Below the pieces are notes generated by a model. That model worked only from the letters and a program-made list of their open reading frames with translations, did no database searches and was not told where the DNA came from. From NCBI GenBank assembly GCA_934281565.1, contig CAKQXI010000085.1, forward strand, positions 1-10,052: a stretch of DNA of 10,052 nucleotides, written 5' to 3'. Within the stretch, counting starts at the first letter, position 1. Every line of letters starts with the position of its first letter. This DNA comes from an uncultured Prevotella sp. (GTDB lineage: Bacteria; Bacteroidota; Bacteroidia; Bacteroidales; Bacteroidaceae). Made by a program: the position numbers and the translations under genes. Of this stretch, positions 1 through 6,897 are shown piece after piece.

Positions 1-1191
1 AATGATGTCATAGAAAACTGGAAGCCAGCTTCTGACCAAAGCGACTTGGATAAACTAAACAAATGTGACTTGCAAATAGGCATGGCTAATCTTAGTAGCA
101 ATGCCAGTAGCATCGACTTCAACACCATGTCCCATGCTATGTCTCTTGCGGAAGTCACCTTAACAACAAGAAATGATTGCAACTGTGAGCTTTATGATGA
201 TGCAAGTTACACATGGGTAGGTCCTGTTCCTGCAAGTGAGAACTTTGGCACAAATAAAATGTTCAAAATTACCGATTATGAATATACCAATAATAAGTTT
301 GTTGAAATTGTAAAGCCAAATACGGAAACTGAATTCAGTGGAGGAGAGAAAGAATACGGTGTATGGTCTACCACTGTTCCTGCCATAGAAGCCAATGCTA
401 TTGGATACGGTTCCAGTATTTTAAATCTGAAGCAAAGATTTACATTAAAACCTGGTGACATATACTATTCTAAGGGTGAGCTTACTCATCAGAATGAAAC
501 CTTGGCTTCTGATAAGACACCAATAGGTGTTGTCGGATATATAGGTAGTAACTATTGGACAGAGAAAGATACCAAGGCAAATGGCATTGGTGGTCATGGC
601 TTGGTTATTGGTTTGAAAACTATAGGTTCTACAGGAACAACAAACTGTGGATCAAATATTATATGGTATTCTTCAAATACAGATGCGGGGCGTACTAAAG
701 TGACTAATGGAGGATTGATTAGAGGTTCTTCCACACAAACTCATGGCTCTGGTTATATTGAAACTAATGCTTTAATAGCCAAGAGCCCTGCATACGCTGC
801 AGCCTACCAAGCCAAGAATTATTCTACACTTCCTGCCAACTCAGATAAGTGTACAGGTTGGTTTTTACCAACGGCAGGTCAATATTATGCTATAATGTCT
901 CAATTAGGTGGCGGTATCAGTCCTGACACTTGGAATATAGATGATTGGTTTGGAAATATGACAACTGTTTCAACTAACATAAATACTGCTTTAAGTAAAG
1001 TTGGTACTAACAACTATACAGAATTTTTCCAAGGGACGAATATATGGATATGGACATCTTCGCAATATTCATCTACAGAAGCTATAATTGTAGATTCAGG
1101 TGTGGATGATGGTAAGGGTTCAAAATCCATTCGTTTCAATCATACCACGAAAACAGCAGGACGATCTGTCCGTCCTTTCCTTGCCTTTTAA
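1..1191 (+). CDS. C-terminal part of a Bacteroidales cell-surface protein (DUF1566/Fib_succ_major-like end), 5' partial
   Basis: The frame is open from base 1 to the TAA at 1189-1191, giving 396 visible residues. There is no credible start, so the N-terminus, including any signal peptide, lies outside the window. The middle (about 455-680) reads GDIYYSKGEL...TPIGVVGYIGSN...GLVIGLK. The end (about 845-1188) carries GWFLPTAGQYY, WIWTSSQYSS and a terminal SVRPFLAF. This order of GDIYY, GVV.Y, GW.LPT, W.SSQ and VRP.LAF is the pattern of DUF1566/Fib_succ_major-like domains, which often end Bacteroidales surface or fimbrillin-type proteins. The sequence is rich in Ser, Thr, Asn and Gly and clearly more A/T-rich than eno, as surface genes often are. 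A role in adhesion or as a pilus component is inferred. No catalytic motif is seen. The real gene boundary is certain only at the 3' end. Confidence 0.8.
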   Translation, partial: NDVIENWKPASDQSDLDKLNKCDLQIGMANLSSNASSIDFNTMSHAMSLAEVTLTTRNDCNCELYDDASYTWVGPVPASENFGTNKMFKITDYEYTNNKFVEIVKPNTETEFSGGEKEYGVWSTTVPAIEANAIGYGSSILNLKQRFTLKPGDIYYSKGELTHQNETLASDKTPIGVVGYIGSNYWTEKDTKANGIGGHGLVIGLKTIGSTGTTNCGSNIIWYSSNTDAGRTKVTNGGLIRGSSTQTHGSGYIETNALIAKSPAYAAAYQAKNYSTLPANSDKCTGWFLPTAGQYYAIMSQLGGGISPDTWNIDDWFGNMTTVSTNINTALSKVGTNNYTEFFQGTNIWIWTSSQYSSTEAIIVDSGVDDGKGSKSIRFNHTTKTAGRSVRPFLAF

Positions 1192-1261
1192 TTCAAAGCA
1201 ACAAGTACTGATATTCAATGCCAGTTAGTCAATGAAGCTCTTTTTTCCTCATTTTTAGGTA

Positions 1262-1292
1262 TTGTATATGTCGAGAACAATGATTATCTTTG
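1262..1292 (+). promoter_or_regulatory. eno promoter, Bacteroidetes type
   Basis: TATCTTTG at 1285-1292 fits the Bacteroidetes -7 element TAnnTTTG and is followed by the commonly seen GCAC. TTG at 1262-1264 lies 20 bases upstream and fits the -33 element. Transcription would start near 1299, leaving a leader of about 45 A-rich bases before the eno ATG at 1346. There is no strong Shine-Dalgarno site, which is normal for this phylum. The 1192-1261 stretch has a T-rich run (about 1240-1257) but no clear stem, so termination of the upstream gene is not obvious. Confidence 0.75.
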
Positions 1293-1345
1293 CACTCGAA
1301 ATAATAGTATAACTAAAGTTTATAAACAATAAAACTAAAAGTATC

Positions 1346-2653
1346 ATGGTAATAGAAAAAGTTCATGCAAGAGAAATCCTCGATTCCAGAGGTAATCCTA
1401 CCGTTGAGGTAGAAGTGACATTGGATAACGGCGTAAAGGGACGTGCCAGCGTACCATCTGGTGCTTCGACAGGTGAGAACGAAGCACTTGAGTTGCGTGA
1501 TGGCGACAAAGCTCGCTATGGTGGAAAAGGTGTATTGAAAGCAGTGGAGAATGTCAATGACATCATCGCCCCAGCCTTGAAAGGTGACGATGTATTGAAC
1601 CAACGTGCCATTGACTATAAGATGCTGGCTCTCGACGGAACACCTACCAAGAGCAAGCTCGGTGCCAATGCTATCCTCGGTGTTTCGCTTGCGGTAGCCC
1701 AGACAGCAGCCAAGGCACTCAACGTTCCATTGTATCATTATATCGGTGGTGCCAACACATACGTATTGCCTGTGCCAATGATGAACATCATCAATGGTGG
1801 CGCTCATTCCGATGCTCCTATCGCATTCCAGGAGTTCATGATTCGTCCCGTAGGTGCTCCTACCGAGAAAGAGGCTATCCGCATGGGTGCAGAGGTATTC
1901 CACGCATTGGCTAAGTTGCTAAAGAGTCGTGGTCTATCCACTGCCGTTGGTGACGAAGGTGGCTTTGCTCCTGCACTTGATGGCATCGAGGATGCCTTGG
2001 AGAGCATTTGCCAAGCTATCAAGGATGCTGGTTACGAACCAGGCAAAGATGTAAAGATTGCCATGGACTGCGCTGCTTCCGAGTTCGCTGTTCAAGAGAA
2101 CGGTGAGTGGTTCTATGACTATCGCCAGTTGAAAGATGGAAAGAAGAAAGACCCTAATGGCAAGAAGTTGACCGCCGAAGAACAAATCAAGTACTTGGAG
2201 GAATTGATCACCAAGTATCCTATTGACTCCATCGAGGATGGTCTTGATGAGAACGACTGGGAGAACTGGGTCAAGCTGACCGCTACCATTGGTGACCGTT
2301 GTCAGTTGGTTGGTGACGACTTGTTCGTAACCAACGTTAAGTTCCTCCAGAAAGGTATCCAGATGGGCGCAGCCAACAGTATCTTGATCAAGGTAAACCA
2401 GATTGGTTCACTCACCGAGACATTGGAAGCTATCGAGATGGCGCATCGTCATGGCTATACCACCGTCACTTCCCATCGCTCTGGCGAAACGGAGGATACG
2501 ACCATCGCTGATATTGCCGTGGCTACCAACTCTGGACAAATCAAGACTGGTTCCATGAGCCGCACTGACCGTATGGCGAAGTACAACCAGCTCATCCGTA
2601 TTGAAGAAGAACTGGGTAGCGTGGCACAGTATGGTTACAATAAGCTGAAATAA
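1346..2653 (+). CDS. eno: Enolase (phosphopyruvate hydratase)
   Basis: Complete 435-residue cytoplasmic glycolytic enzyme (EC 4.2.1.11) that interconverts 2-phosphoglycerate and phosphoenolpyruvate, normally as a Mg-dependent dimer or octamer. The N-terminus reads KVHAREILDSRGNPTVEVEV. The flexible active-site loop SGASTG is at 38-43. By alignment from memory with E. coli enolase, His154 in GGAHSD and Glu163 in QEF bind substrate and Glu204 in GDEGGFAP is the catalytic acid. Asp241, Glu297 (SIEDG) and Asp324 (GDD) bind Mg, and Lys349 (ILIKVNQIGS) is the catalytic base. The SHRSGETED signature is at 376-384 and Lys400 follows. Compared with E. coli there is a small Lys-rich insertion around 262-274 (KDGKKKDPNGKK), which explains the shifted later numbering. 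All key residues are intact. The ATG at 1346 begins the conserved N-terminus. Monocistronic, with its own promoter. Confidence 0.98.
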   Translation: MVIEKVHAREILDSRGNPTVEVEVTLDNGVKGRASVPSGASTGENEALELRDGDKARYGGKGVLKAVENVNDIIAPALKGDDVLNQRAIDYKMLALDGTPTKSKLGANAILGVSLAVAQTAAKALNVPLYHYIGGANTYVLPVPMMNIINGGAHSDAPIAFQEFMIRPVGAPTEKEAIRMGAEVFHALAKLLKSRGLSTAVGDEGGFAPALDGIEDALESICQAIKDAGYEPGKDVKIAMDCAASEFAVQENGEWFYDYRQLKDGKKKDPNGKKLTAEEQIKYLEELITKYPIDSIEDGLDENDWENWVKLTATIGDRCQLVGDDLFVTNVKFLQKGIQMGAANSILIKVNQIGSLTETLEAIEMAHRHGYTTVTSHRSGETEDTTIADIAVATNSGQIKTGSMSRTDRMAKYNQLIRIEEELGSVAQYGYNKLK

Positions 2654-2658
2654 TTAGG

Positions 2659-2773
2659 TTCTCTCGCAGATTTAGCTGGACATAGAAAAGTTCTCCCGCA
2701 AATCTCACAGATTTATGCAGATATTTTTCTTATATCCTATTAAATCTGCGAGAGATAAAAAACTGCGGGAGAA
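2659..2773. repeat. Interleaved inverted repeats (REP-like), probable two-way terminator between eno and DUF4923 genes
   Basis: The left arm A (2660-2674, TCTCTCGCAGATTTA) is a perfect 15-base inverted match to A' (2741-2755). A second arm B (2691-2700, TTCTCCCGCA) is a perfect 10-base inverted match to B' (2764-2773). The order A-B-A'-B' is interleaved, so the two stems together would form a pseudoknot. A and B also resemble each other directly (TTCTCyCGCA, with CAGATTTA near both). The element sits between two convergent genes and ends 5 bases before the DUF4923 stop codon. It resembles families of dispersed CGCAGATT-type intergenic repeats I associate with Bacteroidales, but copy number cannot be judged here. 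Confidence 0.7.
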
Positions 2774-2778
2774 TGATA

Positions 2779-3393
2779 TTATTTCTTTAAGTCAAATCCT
2801 ATGCGAACACCATCATAGTTCTTAGAGAGAGTTCCCAAGGTATTAAGAGTTTGGTTGCCGCTCAACTTAGTAAGAGTCTGAACCAAGGTCAGGAGCTTCT
2901 TTGACTCAAAGAGCAAGCTGATGCCAGAAGAAGTCTTGGTGGCAAAGCCTGAGATGCTAAGCAAGAGCCCTTTCATCTGGATAGCATGGGTCTTCTCGTT
3001 GAAAGTATACTTGCCTTTCCAAGTCTTCCCGTCTATCTTGGACTCGAAAGTACCATCAGTATTAAACTTAAAATAAGTGTTGGAACTGGAGAAACCAGCT
3101 TTCTTATAATAAGTCTCCAACTGAGCTTCTATCTTCTTGGAGGCAACTTCGCCACCAGCCTTTGCCAAGAGGTTCTGGGAAGTGAAAGCACATCCGGGGT
3201 TGCTGTATCTCCAAGTAGAGGCACAAAGCTGTGCCTTGGTGAACGTGGTGGAACCAATGATGTTATCAGCAACACTACCTAAGATGTTACCTAACAAAGA
3301 AGTCTTGTCAGACTGCAATTCATTCATCTCGTTAGCAAAGCTGCCTGTGGTGAAAACCAACAAGAAGGCAGCCATTACAAATACTTTTTTCAT
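2779..3393 (-). CDS. Secreted DUF4923 family protein
   Basis: 204 residues, complete. The N-terminus MKKVFVMAAFLLVFTTGSFA is a Sec signal peptide with likely cleavage after Ala20; there is no lipobox Cys, so a soluble periplasmic or secreted protein is expected. The mature protein carries STWRYSNPGCAF (59-70) and the following NLLAKAGGEVASKKIE, which I recognise as the DUF4923 hallmark. Next comes YFKFNTDGTFESKIDGKTWKGKYTF (about 107-131), the FxxDGTF...G.W.G.Y.F pattern of small beta-barrel, lipocalin-like domains. The end reads SLLFESKKLLTLVQTL...LSKNYDGVRIGFDLKK. Molecular function is unknown. The family is typical of Prevotella and Bacteroides, which supports the taxonomic call. Convergent with eno and probably monocistronic. 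The ATG at 3393 is favoured because the signal peptide begins there. Confidence 0.9.
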   Translation of the reverse strand: MKKVFVMAAFLLVFTTGSFANEMNELQSDKTSLLGNILGSVADNIIGSTTFTKAQLCASTWRYSNPGCAFTSQNLLAKAGGEVASKKIEAQLETYYKKAGFSSSNTYFKFNTDGTFESKIDGKTWKGKYTFNEKTHAIQMKGLLLSISGFATKTSSGISLLFESKKLLTLVQTLTKLSGNQTLNTLGTLSKNYDGVRIGFDLKK

Positions 3394-3466
3394 ACCTATT
3401 ATTTATAAAACTAAATATTTTATGTCTACGACTGAGAAACCATACGGTACTTGGTCGTTTCGGGTG

Positions 3467-3474
3467 CAAATTTC
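3467..3474 (-). promoter_or_regulatory. Possible -7 element of the DUF4923 promoter
   Basis: On the minus strand this reads GAAATTTG followed by CACC, sharing the TTTGCAC end of good Bacteroidetes promoters but with GA instead of TA. No TTG is seen about 20 bases upstream, so it is weak on sequence alone. It would give a leader of about 70 bases before the ATG at 3393. No better TAnnTTTG match exists on this strand between 3394 and 3600. Confidence 0.35.
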
Positions 3475-3537
3475 GCAAAAAATGTCCAGATAAAGAAGAA
3501 AATACACCCATTATTTGTAGTTTTTTCCCTATAAGTT

Positions 3538-3551
3538 TTGACTTATATCAA
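3538..3551. promoter_or_regulatory. FNR/CRP-type palindrome in a divergent regulatory region
   Basis: TTGACTTATATCAA is a 14-base near-palindrome with half-sites TTGAC and ATCAA, one base off the FNR-type consensus TTGAT-N4-ATCAA; flanking T's and A's extend the symmetry. Its centre is 72 bases from the centre of the + strand -7 box (3613-3620) and 74 from the weak minus-strand -7 box (3467-3474), so it could serve both directions. The same type of site recurs at 8633-8646 at nearly the same distance from another promoter. That a Crp/Fnr-family regulator binds it is inference. Confidence 0.4.
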
Positions 3552-3590
3552 AAAATCAGCACAAGGAAGTGCATTTTTATCGCATTTTCT

Positions 3591-3620
3591 TTTGCTTGTA
3601 AATGGAATGCCCTATCTTTG
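3591..3620 (+). promoter_or_regulatory. Strong Bacteroidetes-type promoter of the 39-codon ORF
   Basis: TATCTTTG at 3613-3620, followed by CACC, is a full match to TAnnTTTG and shares its eight bases with the eno -7 box. TTTG at 3591-3594 lies 18 bases upstream as the -33 element. Transcription would begin near 3627, about 19 bases before the ATG at 3646. The nearest larger gene on this strand is far away, so this promoter serves only the small unit ending at the hairpin 3771-3827. Confidence 0.75.
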
Positions 3621-3645
3621 CACCGTTTTCAAATCACAATAGGTT

Positions 3646-3765
3646 ATGAATGATTGTTTAGTAAAGGTTAATGCAGAGACTGAGAACCGCACGTTGAACA
3701 GATGTCAACAAATTCTTCAGGATCGTCGTGAGGCTCTTGCCTCCAAAGCAAAAAGAAGAGGCTAA
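3646..3765 (+). CDS. Small ORF, 39 residues, unknown function
   Basis: ATG at 3646-3648 to TAA at 3763-3765. The product begins MNDCLVKVNAETENRTLNRC and ends with REALASKAKRRG. It is highly charged, with a basic C-terminus (KAKRRG) and two Cys (residues 4 and 20). It has no signal peptide or membrane segment, and residues 10-35 are likely helical. I do not recognise the family. Support for a real gene comes from context: a strong promoter about 25 bases upstream, an A/T-rich leader, and a perfect intrinsic terminator starting 5 bases after the stop. The unit would make a transcript of about 190 bases. The alternative is a small regulatory RNA whose open frame is incidental. The basic, charged make-up would suit a nucleic-acid- or ribosome-associated peptide, but that is only a guess. 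Confidence 0.6.
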   Translation: MNDCLVKVNAETENRTLNRCQQILQDRREALASKAKRRG

Positions 3766-3770
3766 GCCCT

Positions 3771-3827
3771 CTTTTTCACAGAAAAGCCCCAGTTGCCGAA
3801 TGGCACTGGGGCTTTTCTGTGAAAAAG
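3771..3827. terminator. Perfect 23-bp hairpin, bidirectional intrinsic terminator
   Basis: Arms 3771-3793 and 3805-3827 are perfect reverse complements over 23 bases around an 11-base loop. GCC and GGC within the loop can pair further, leaving GAAT at the tip. The upper stem AGCCCCAGT/ACTGGGGCT followed by TTTTCT is a standard terminator in both directions. On the + strand it ends the 39-codon unit; on the - strand it can end the M16 protease transcript, whose stop codon lies about 90 bases away. Confidence 0.85.
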
Positions 3828-3916
3828 TTAAGAGTTTATAGTTTATAGGGCAAGATTGCACTTGTAAGAGTTTATAGCAAGATTGCCCTATTAACTATAA
3901 ACTATTAACTCTTAAC
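3827..3916. repeat. A/T-rich imperfect inverted repeat with internal direct repeats
   Basis: The left arm 3827-3853 pairs with 3883-3916: ten pairs, one mismatch, eleven pairs, a 7-base bulge on the right side, then GGGCAA-type pairing. The right arm touches the first base of the M16 stop codon. Inside, AAGAGTTTATAG (from 3829 and from 3866) and GCAAGATTGC (3850-3859 and again near 3877) are repeated directly. It joins the stronger hairpin at 3827 without a gap. TAACTATAAAC-type hairpins after genes are, as I recall, common in this group and probably protect or end transcripts. Confidence 0.65.
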
Positions 3917-6747
3917 TATTTTGTTGCTTTCATGATAATCTCAAAGTGATTGCCAGACTTGAGCACAACATTCTTCAAGAAATCAGCGACAGCCTTGCCA
4001 TCAATCGACTTCACGATAGCCTTATAGTCGGTATGAGTGTCAAGACCCAAGGTCACATCTTCGGTCAAAACATCAATCCAATAACCATTGGTCTTGGCGT
4101 TCACATCAGCTTGCTTCAAGAGGATTTCCTTTACTTTCTGCAGATCTTCCGCATTAGGGTTCTTTTCCGCTGTCTTTATACCAGAGAAGAAGTAAGGAAT
4201 AGCCTCATCGGCTTTGTCTGGGTTAAGCTGGGCAACAGCTATCAAATAGCGAAGTGCATTGCCATCAAGATCGTTTGACGAACTGCCTGCTGCACCAGCA
4301 CTATAAGCTGCGCTCAACTTCTCACGGATATTACGGTTGTAATCCATTTCCAACAAGCGAGCCGTTACATCCAGCAAAATATCTGTCCTCAAGTCTTGTG
4401 GGGTCTTGAACTGCCAATACTCACGAGCCTGACTCTGTGGGTTCTCCATCGACTTCGTGAAGATGTTCTTGATCTCACCTGTCGCATACTCCCTTTGCTT
4501 GTTCGTCAGCCTGACGGCTTTCTTGTCATTGGGGAGAGAAGCAATGTATTGCTCAATGAGAGGCAAGAGCTTCGCCTCGTCAAAGTTGCCTACGAAGAAG
4601 AAAGTATAGTCCTTTGCCTTTCCATAGAACAACTGCTTGCCCAGCTCCAAGGCACGGTCGTAGCTGGCAGCCTCTACATCTGCCGACTTAGGATAGCGGA
4701 ACAAGAGGTTACCTTTATATAAAGTACTCTGGACAGAGTCTTGATATACGATGCTTGGATCCTTGCTCTGGTTGGCGAGCACCGTCACCATGGTGTTCTT
4801 CGTATTGATATACGCTTTCTCATCCTTGCTGATGTTCGTCAGTTTGAGGTAAGCCAGTTGCAACATGGTCTCCACATCCTTAGGGGTGGTAGAGCCTTGC
4901 AAACCATGCTTGTAATTACCTACCCAGTAGCCCATGCTCACTTGCTTGCCTGCCAATGCCTTGTCCAAGTCAGTATTGGAGAAATTGCCAAGACCCGTAG
5001 CACCTAAATACCGGGTAAGCATCTTCGCCTCACGCCAATCTTTCTTGTCAAAAGCCATTTGTCCCACGTTAGCCTCTGCATAGAACTGGATCTCATCGTC
5101 CTTGAAGTCCGTCTTCTTCAAGATGACCTTGGCACCGTTGGACAGCGTAAGTTCCTTATAGCCCAACTTGGTATTCTGACCAATGCTCTTGACTTTGCCA
5201 GCCTTAGGCTTCTCTGCCATCAAAGGCTCTTGCTTCACATTGTCCACGTATGCCTCCAGCTTCTCGCCACGTACTTCTTTTACGACATTGGCAAGCTCCT
5301 GCTCCGTTGGATAAGTCACATCATCAGCCTCGCGCATCATGACAAGAGAAACTAAATTGGTATCACTCTCGCAAACCAAGTCCTTGGCATATTCATTGAC
5401 TACCTCCAAAGGCAAGGATGGAACAACCAACTTAAACATCTGGTATTCATCTTCCACGGAAGGGATAGGCTCGTTCTCGATGAAGTGGTCTACATACTGG
5501 GAAGTAAACTGCTCGTTCTTCATCTTGTCCTTGTTGGTATACATCTTCTCCATACTGCTCATGAACTCGTCCTTGGCACGCTGATACTCAGTAGCAGTAA
5601 AACCAAAGTCTTTCACACGCTTCGCCTCACGCAACACGGCTGCGTATGCTTCCTTCAACTCGCCTGGCTTAGCCATTCCATAAAGAGAGAACGCATCCTT
5701 GGTACGTGACAACAGGTATGCGCCATTGCCACCACCTGCCTGCAGATAAGGACAATCAGCCTCTTGTGCTTTCTCAGAATAACGAGCATCCAACATAGAA
5801 GCTATCACATTGTCCAAGTACCCTTTTATCAAGTAGTCGAGCCCTGTCTTCAAGGAATCAGGCACCGCCTCATGTTTCATATAGATCTGGAAAAGGTCGT
5901 ACTGCTGCTCCTTGTCCTTGTCTATCACATAAATGGCAGTATTGTTGTCTGGCACTTGCTCTGGGATGACCTTGGCGGCATTGGCAGGAACCTTGATACC
6001 ACCAAAGAGCTTCTTGATTTGCTCCTCTATATGGTTGACATCTACATCTCCTACTACGATGATCGCCTGATTGTCTGGGCGATACCACTTGCGATAATAA
6101 GCCCTGAGAGTCTCTGGATCGCAGCCATCGATGACACTCATCAAGCCGATAGGCAGACGATAACCGTACTTGCTGCCGGGGTAAAGTTTAGGGAGCGCAC
6201 GCTCCAAGATGCGTTGCTGACCCACCATGCGCATTCGATACTCGTTGTGAACCACGTCACGCTCTCCCTCTATCGCCTCCTTGGTCAAGGTGATGCCATT
6301 GCTCCAGTCCTTCAAAATCAACATACAGGAATCAACGGCAGAGATACGGGTGGTAGGTACATCCGTGAAATAATACACCGTCTTGTCAACGGAGGTATAA
6401 GCATTCAGGTTGCGCCCATATTCCACGCCGATGCTCTGCAAGTACTCCTGCAGGCTGTTGCCCTTGAAATGGTCGGAACCATTGAAAGCCAAATGCTCCA
6501 ATAGGTGAGCCAGACCACGCTGGTCATCATTCTCGTTGATGGAGCCTACTTTTTGTGCGATGTAGAAACTTGCCACATGCTCGGGGTAATTGTTATGACG
6601 GATGTAATAAGTAAGACCATTGGCAAGATGTCCTATCTTCACATCCTTGTCTACTGGGATAGTTGGCATCTCTACTTCTCGCTGCGCCATTGTAGCCCCA
6701 ACGGAGAGTAGCATCAGTGCCACTACAAAAAACTGTTTTAACTTCAT
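3916..6747 (-). CDS. Secreted M16 family zinc metallopeptidase (pitrilysin/PqqL-like)
   Basis: 943 residues from the ATG at 6747. MKLKQFFVVALMLLSVGATMA is a clear Sec signal peptide with cleavage before Gln22, so the enzyme acts in the periplasm or outside. The N-lobe carries the inverted zinc motif HLLEH (His81, Glu84 catalytic, His85) and the distal zinc ligand Glu162 in EGERD, 77 residues after the second His as in pitrilysin. The first M16_C-type domain follows, with YRPDNQAIIVVGD near 222-234. The second half starts near 531 (LTLSNGAKVILK) and lacks HxxEH, as expected for the inactive lobe. It holds REKLSAAY, in which Arg808 and Tyr815 match the substrate-binding R/Y pair of the family. 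Length is normal for the two-lobed form. It probably degrades peptides; the substrate is unknown. An in-frame start 21 codons upstream is rejected because it would lie in the promoter. Monocistronic. Confidence 0.95.
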   Translation of the reverse strand: MKLKQFFVVALMLLSVGATMAQREVEMPTIPVDKDVKIGHLANGLTYYIRHNNYPEHVASFYIAQKVGSINENDDQRGLAHLLEHLAFNGSDHFKGNSLQEYLQSIGVEYGRNLNAYTSVDKTVYYFTDVPTTRISAVDSCMLILKDWSNGITLTKEAIEGERDVVHNEYRMRMVGQQRILERALPKLYPGSKYGYRLPIGLMSVIDGCDPETLRAYYRKWYRPDNQAIIVVGDVDVNHIEEQIKKLFGGIKVPANAAKVIPEQVPDNNTAIYVIDKDKEQQYDLFQIYMKHEAVPDSLKTGLDYLIKGYLDNVIASMLDARYSEKAQEADCPYLQAGGGNGAYLLSRTKDAFSLYGMAKPGELKEAYAAVLREAKRVKDFGFTATEYQRAKDEFMSSMEKMYTNKDKMKNEQFTSQYVDHFIENEPIPSVEDEYQMFKLVVPSLPLEVVNEYAKDLVCESDTNLVSLVMMREADDVTYPTEQELANVVKEVRGEKLEAYVDNVKQEPLMAEKPKAGKVKSIGQNTKLGYKELTLSNGAKVILKKTDFKDDEIQFYAEANVGQMAFDKKDWREAKMLTRYLGATGLGNFSNTDLDKALAGKQVSMGYWVGNYKHGLQGSTTPKDVETMLQLAYLKLTNISKDEKAYINTKNTMVTVLANQSKDPSIVYQDSVQSTLYKGNLLFRYPKSADVEAASYDRALELGKQLFYGKAKDYTFFFVGNFDEAKLLPLIEQYIASLPNDKKAVRLTNKQREYATGEIKNIFTKSMENPQSQAREYWQFKTPQDLRTDILLDVTARLLEMDYNRNIREKLSAAYSAGAAGSSSNDLDGNALRYLIAVAQLNPDKADEAIPYFFSGIKTAEKNPNAEDLQKVKEILLKQADVNAKTNGYWIDVLTEDVTLGLDTHTDYKAIVKSIDGKAVADFLKNVVLKSGNHFEIIMKATK

Positions 6748-6779
6748 ATCATTGAACTTTAGATGTTTCTTCCTGCTTG

Positions 6780-6810
6780 CAAAAGTAATATAAATATAAA
6801 AAGAAAGCAA
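6780..6810 (-). promoter_or_regulatory. M16 protease promoter, Bacteroidetes type
   Basis: On the minus strand TACTTTTG (6787-6780) matches TAnnTTTG and is followed by CAAGC. TTG (6810-6808) lies exactly 20 bases upstream. The start of transcription would be near 6773, giving a leader of about 26 bases before the ATG at 6747. The -33 element is inside an arm of the palindrome at 6801-6848. Confidence 0.75.
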
Positions 6811-6848
6811 GCATTTTAAGAGAATTCTCTCAAAATGCTTGCTTTCTT
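6801..6848 (-). terminator. 48-base near-perfect palindrome, terminator of the MATE gene
   Basis: Arms 6801-6822 and 6827-6848 are reverse complements over 22 bases with a single mismatch (A at 6818 opposite C at 6831) around an AATT tip; the inner AGAGAATTCTCT is itself a perfect palindrome. On the minus strand it follows the MATE stop codon by about 50 bases and is followed by CTTTTTATATTTATA, a good U-tract. The distal arm also carries the -33 element of the M16 promoter, so termination and initiation signals overlap. Confidence 0.8.
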
Positions 6849-6897
6849 AACATTAAACTAACATTCAGTCTACCAACGCTCACGCTCAGCCTCCGTT

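Noticed and set aside
1313..1903. 196-codon open frame antisense to eno
   Set aside because: Fully overlaps the certain eno gene and its promoter; the translation is Cys/His-rich with no recognisable domain, as expected of a shadow frame.
3658..3861. 67-codon minus-strand frame over the terminator region
   Set aside because: It would translate the perfect hairpin and most of the opposite 39-codon ORF, and has no promoter on its strand.
5764..6504. 246-codon open frame antisense to the M16 protease
   Set aside because: Lies wholly inside the M16 catalytic region, has no promoter or family features, and mirrors its codon usage.
6748..6810. Upstream start for the M16 gene adding 21 residues
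   Set aside because: The extra residues would cover the -7 box, the -33 element and part of the palindrome and would hide a normal signal peptide; the ATG at 6747 fits better.
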